A DNA stretch of 49,238 nt from DATEOR01 sp035698665 (GTDB lineage: Bacteria; Actinomycetota; Thermoleophilia; Gaiellales; Gaiellaceae). Positions 46,907 through 49,238 of the stretch are shown here, in pieces. The DNA lies in NCBI GenBank assembly GCA_035698665.1, contig DASSBN010000082.1, forward strand, positions 1 through 49,238, written 5' to 3'. The position numbers and the translations under genes are program-made. Below the pieces are notes generated by a model. It ran no database searches. It was not told where the DNA came from and was given only the letters and a program-made list of their open reading frames with translations. Numbering within the stretch: the stretch's first letter is position 1; every line of letters starts with the position of its first letter.

Positions 46907-48399
46907 GCACGACCGAACGCCTGCGGGCGAGCTCGGCGGAGCCGCGCGAGCGGATCGGCGGCGACCCGCTGCTCGGCGCCTTCCACGCCCTCGTCGGCGG
47001 CTCCAAGGTCGAGACCGGGCGCGAGCTGGACGTCCGAAGCCCCTGGGACGGGGCCCTCGTCGGAGTCGTCCACCGGGCCGGCCCGGACGAGATCGAGTCC
47101 GCGATCGCCTCGGCAGCCTCCGCCTTCGAGACGACGAGGCGCCTCTCGTCCTGGGAGCGCGAGGCCGTGCTGGAGGGCGTCGCGTCGGCGATCGCCGAGC
47201 GCCGGGAGGACCTTGCCCGCGCGATCTCGCTCGAGGGCGGCAAGCCGCTCAAGCACGCGCGGCTCGAGGCCGACCGGGCGGCGTTCGCCTTTCGGATCGC
47301 CGCGGAGGAGGCGAAGCGGATCTACGGCGAGATCGTGCCGCTCGACTGGATCCCTGGCAGCGAGGGACGCGTCGCGCACGTGCGCCGCGTGCCGCTCGGC
47401 CCGGTGGCCGGGATCACTCCCTTCAACTTCCCGCTCATGCTCGTCGCGCACAAGATCGCGCCGGCTCTCGCCGCCGGAAACCCGATCGTCGTGCGACCGG
47501 CCTCGCAGACGCCCATCGCGGCGCTGCGGCTCGCCGAGCTCGTGCTCGAGGCTGGCTGGCCGGCGGAGGGCATCTCGGTCGTCCCTTCGACGACTGACGC
47601 CGCCGCCCCGCTCGTCGAGGACGATCGCATCAAGCTGCTCACGTTCACGGGGAGCCCTGCGGTCGGCTGGGCGCTCAAGGCGCGCGCGGGGCGAAAGCGC
47701 GTAACACTCGAGCTCGGCGGCAACGCGCCGGTGATCGTGGATCGAGACGTCGATCCCGCATACGCCGCCGAGCGCATCGCCTGGGGCGCAACCGTCCAGT
47801 CGGGCCAGTCGTGTATTTCCGTCCAGCGCGTCTACGTCCACGACGCGCTCTGGGACGAGGTGGTGCCCGCGATCGTGGAGCGGATGAGCTCCTTCGCGGC
47901 CGGCGACCCGCTCGAGGAGGCCACCGACGTCGGGCCGCTCGTCGACGAGGCGGCCGCGGAGCGGGTGGAGGCGTGGGTGCGCGAGGCCGTCGCGGGCGGC
48001 GCCCGCGTCCTTTGCGGCGGCGAGCGCGAGGGGACGCTCTGGCAGCCGACCGTGCTCGCCGACGTCGAGGAGACGATGCAGGTCGCCTGCGGCGAGGTCT
48101 TCGCCCCGCTCCTCGCGGTCTTTCGCTTCGAGCAGGTCGAGGACGCGATCGCCGCCGCAGGCTCGGGCGACTTCGGCCTGCAGGCGGGCCTCTTCACGAA
48201 CGACCTCCGCGTCGTCGACCTCGCCTTCGAGGAGATCGAGACGGGCGGAGTGATGGTGAACGACGTGCCGACGTTCCGTGTCGACCACATGCCGTACGGG
48301 GGGATCAAAGAGTCGGGCTTCGGCCGGGAGGGCCCGCGCTACGCGATCGAGGAGATGACTGAGATGAAGCTCGTCACGTTCAACCGGAGGCCGCTGTGA
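46903..48399 (+). CDS. Aldehyde dehydrogenase family protein
   Basis: A 498-residue NAD(P)-dependent aldehyde dehydrogenase. The cofactor region is PLGPVAGITPFNFPLMLVAHKIAPAL, the general base Glu is in VTLELGGNAPVIV, and the nucleophile Cys in QSGQSCISVQRVYVH. The SGQSCIS form resembles lactaldehyde- and glyceraldehyde-phosphate-type ALDHs rather than the CoA-acylating MmsA type. PYGGIKESGFGREGPRYAIEEMTEMKLV is the typical oligomerisation end. ATG overlaps the E2 stop (ATGA). Confidence 0.92.
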   Translation: MSTTERLRASSAEPRERIGGDPLLGAFHALVGGSKVETGRELDVRSPWDGALVGVVHRAGPDEIESAIASAASAFETTRRLSSWEREAVLEGVASAIAERREDLARAISLEGGKPLKHARLEADRAAFAFRIAAEEAKRIYGEIVPLDWIPGSEGRVAHVRRVPLGPVAGITPFNFPLMLVAHKIAPALAAGNPIVVRPASQTPIAALRLAELVLEAGWPAEGISVVPSTTDAAAPLVEDDRIKLLTFTGSPAVGWALKARAGRKRVTLELGGNAPVIVDRDVDPAYAAERIAWGATVQSGQSCISVQRVYVHDALWDEVVPAIVERMSSFAAGDPLEEATDVGPLVDEAAAERVEAWVREAVAGGARVLCGGEREGTLWQPTVLADVEETMQVACGEVFAPLLAVFRFEQVEDAIAAAGSGDFGLQAGLFTNDLRVVDLAFEEIETGGVMVNDVPTFRVDHMPYGGIKESGFGREGPRYAIEEMTEMKLVTFNRRPL

Positions 48400-49238
48400 G
48401 CGTCGTCCTGAACTTCGACGCCGAGGTCGAGAAGTCGAGGGGCCGGCCGCCGAAGCCGCCCGCCGAGGAGCAGGCCGGGCGCCTGCAACGCGCCCGCGAG
48501 GCGATGGCCGCCCGGAAGCTGGATGCGCTGCTGGTCTACGGCGCCGCGGAGGTGAACGCCGACCCGATCCGCTATCTCTCCGGCTACGTCCACGTCTTTC
48601 CCGGGGCGAGCTCGCTCCTCCTCCTGCCGCTCGAGCAAGACCCGATCCTGCTCCTCGACCAGCCCTGGCACCTCGACGAGGCACGCAAGATGGCCTTCGT
48701 CGAGGACGTCCGCGCCTACCCGAACCCCGGCCGGACCTGGCTCGCCGACGAGCTTCGCGCGACGGTGCGCGACGCCTTCGCGACCGCGGGCGTCGAGGGT
48801 GCGCGGATCGGGCTCCTCGCCGGCGCGACCCCGCTCGTCTACCGCGAGGTGCTCGAGGCGGCCGTCCCGGACGCGAGGCTCTCGCCCGAAGGGGCGGCGG
48901 TCTGGGCAGAGCTCGTCGCCGCGCCGTCCGAATGGGACGCCGCCAACATCCGCAGGACGGCCCAGGTGGCGGACGAGGGCTTGGCCGCCGCCGTCGAGGC
49001 GGCCGGCGCGGGTGTTCCCGAGTACGAGGTCTGCCTGCGCTCGCTCGAGCAGATGGCCTCGCTCGGCGCCGAGTTCCTGCACGGAAGCGGCGCCACCACG
49101 CACATCAACATCGGCTCGTTCAGCGACGTCATATCGAACGTGCGGCCGTTTCTCTTCACGGGCAACCTGCTCGAGGAGGGGCAGATGTTCTGGCTCGACC
49201 TCTCGGCCTGCTACGCCGGCTGCTACACGGACACGGAC
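48396..49238 (+). CDS. M24-family (creatinase/prolidase-fold) protein, 3' end missing
   Basis: The first 281 codons of a second M24 protein. The N-terminal domain runs RLQRAREAMAARKLDALLVYG, and the catalytic domain begins near residue 180. In contrast to the M24 protein at 44409, the first two metal-ligand Asp residues are present with the standard 11-residue spacing: D268 (FWLDLSACY) and D279 (GCYTDTD). It may be a genuine metal-dependent hydrolase. GTG overlaps the aldehyde dehydrogenase stop (GTGA). The remaining ligands lie past the right edge. Confidence 0.85.
   Translation, partial: MSVVLNFDAEVEKSRGRPPKPPAEEQAGRLQRAREAMAARKLDALLVYGAAEVNADPIRYLSGYVHVFPGASSLLLLPLEQDPILLLDQPWHLDEARKMAFVEDVRAYPNPGRTWLADELRATVRDAFATAGVEGARIGLLAGATPLVYREVLEAAVPDARLSPEGAAVWAELVAAPSEWDAANIRRTAQVADEGLAAAVEAAGAGVPEYEVCLRSLEQMASLGAEFLHGSGATTHINIGSFSDVISNVRPFLFTGNLLEEGQMFWLDLSACYAGCYTDTD

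Noticed and set aside
46903..48399. CoA-acylating methylmalonate-semialdehyde dehydrogenase (MmsA) as identity of the aldehyde dehydrogenase
   Set aside because: The active-site context is SGQSCIS and the N-terminal half resembles lactaldehyde-type enzymes, not the MmsA pattern.
45586..48684. A 1032-codon minus-strand frame across the E2 and aldehyde dehydrogenase genes
   Set aside because: Low-complexity Arg/Ala/Ser/Pro composition; the opposite strand encodes clear enzymes with intact motifs.
1..49238. CRISPR arrays, tRNA or rRNA genes, insertion sequences, integrases
   Set aside because: I looked for regularly spaced repeats, TTCGAATC-type T-arms, rRNA cores and transposase motifs by eye and found none. 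A covariance-model scan could still find a divergent small RNA.

Overview
The window is a stretch of very GC-rich chromosome (roughly 70 percent G+C), densely packed with genes whose stop and start codons often overlap (ATGA, GTGA, TGATG). Gene content and style point to a high-GC actinobacterium, most likely of the Thermoleophilia/Gaiellales-Solirubrobacterales type: clustered murI-rph-rdgB, a type 2 orotidine decarboxylase, a GuaB3-type protein before guaA, a DnaQ/GIY-YIG fusion with a Gram-positive LexA box, and many GTG/TTG starts. Assignment below phylum is inference. No rRNA, tRNA, CRISPR array, transposase or prophage gene was seen.

Layout. 1-2347 (minus): pabC (cut by the window edge), pabB and a small membrane protein. 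2415-5621: murI, rph, an MgtC-like protein, rdgB and a cyclic-nucleotide-binding protein. 5578-8073: YihY-type membrane protein, roadblock protein, small membrane protein, pyrE, HU. 8097-11563: LexA-box-controlled exonuclease/GIY-YIG fusion, pyrF, LysM protein. 11592-16606: D,D-carboxypeptidase, PfkB-family sugar kinase, guaB3, guaA. 16631-21160: two MFS transporters, encapsulated-ferritin-like protein, PAP2 protein, acylphosphatase, uracil-DNA-glycosylase-like protein. 21168-25353: rplM-rpsI-glmM-glmS. 25348-33541: ArfB-like hydrolase, HAD phosphatase, acpS, nnr, a large secreted zinc phospholipase C-like protein, alr, tRNA nucleotidyltransferase. 33528-38408: redoxin, acyltransferase, YbhN-like flippase-type protein, second PAP2 protein, SDR, fabI. 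38409-38783 is the only gene-free gap above 300 bp. 38784-49238 is a divergent catabolic cluster around a FadR-type (GntR/FCD) regulator.

The left 38 kb is mainly housekeeping: folate, pyrimidine and guanine nucleotides, cell-wall precursors (MurI, Alr, GlmM, GlmS, carboxypeptidase), lipids (AcpS, FabI, acyltransferase), translation and metabolite repair. The right 10.5 kb is the most likely undescribed system. It holds two paralogous 3-hydroxyisobutyrate-dehydrogenase-like enzymes, an AcoA/AcoB-like E1 pair with its E2, an aldehyde dehydrogenase, two M24 (creatinase/prolidase-fold) proteins, a cupin and a fumarylacetoacetase-fold hydratase. One M24 protein resembles DddP but carries Cys where a metal-binding Asp is expected. 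The substrate cannot be read from sequence.

Regulation. A recurring signal is a TANNNT -10 element followed by 6-9 nt and then the start codon, which implies widespread leaderless mRNAs. In at least two divergent pairs one symmetric or interleaved -10 region seems to serve both genes. Other features of note are an 86-bp element present twice with a compensatory hairpin change, a terminator-like hairpin at the very 5' end of the rplM mRNA, and a short leader ORF coupled to the first gene of the minus-strand catabolic operon.
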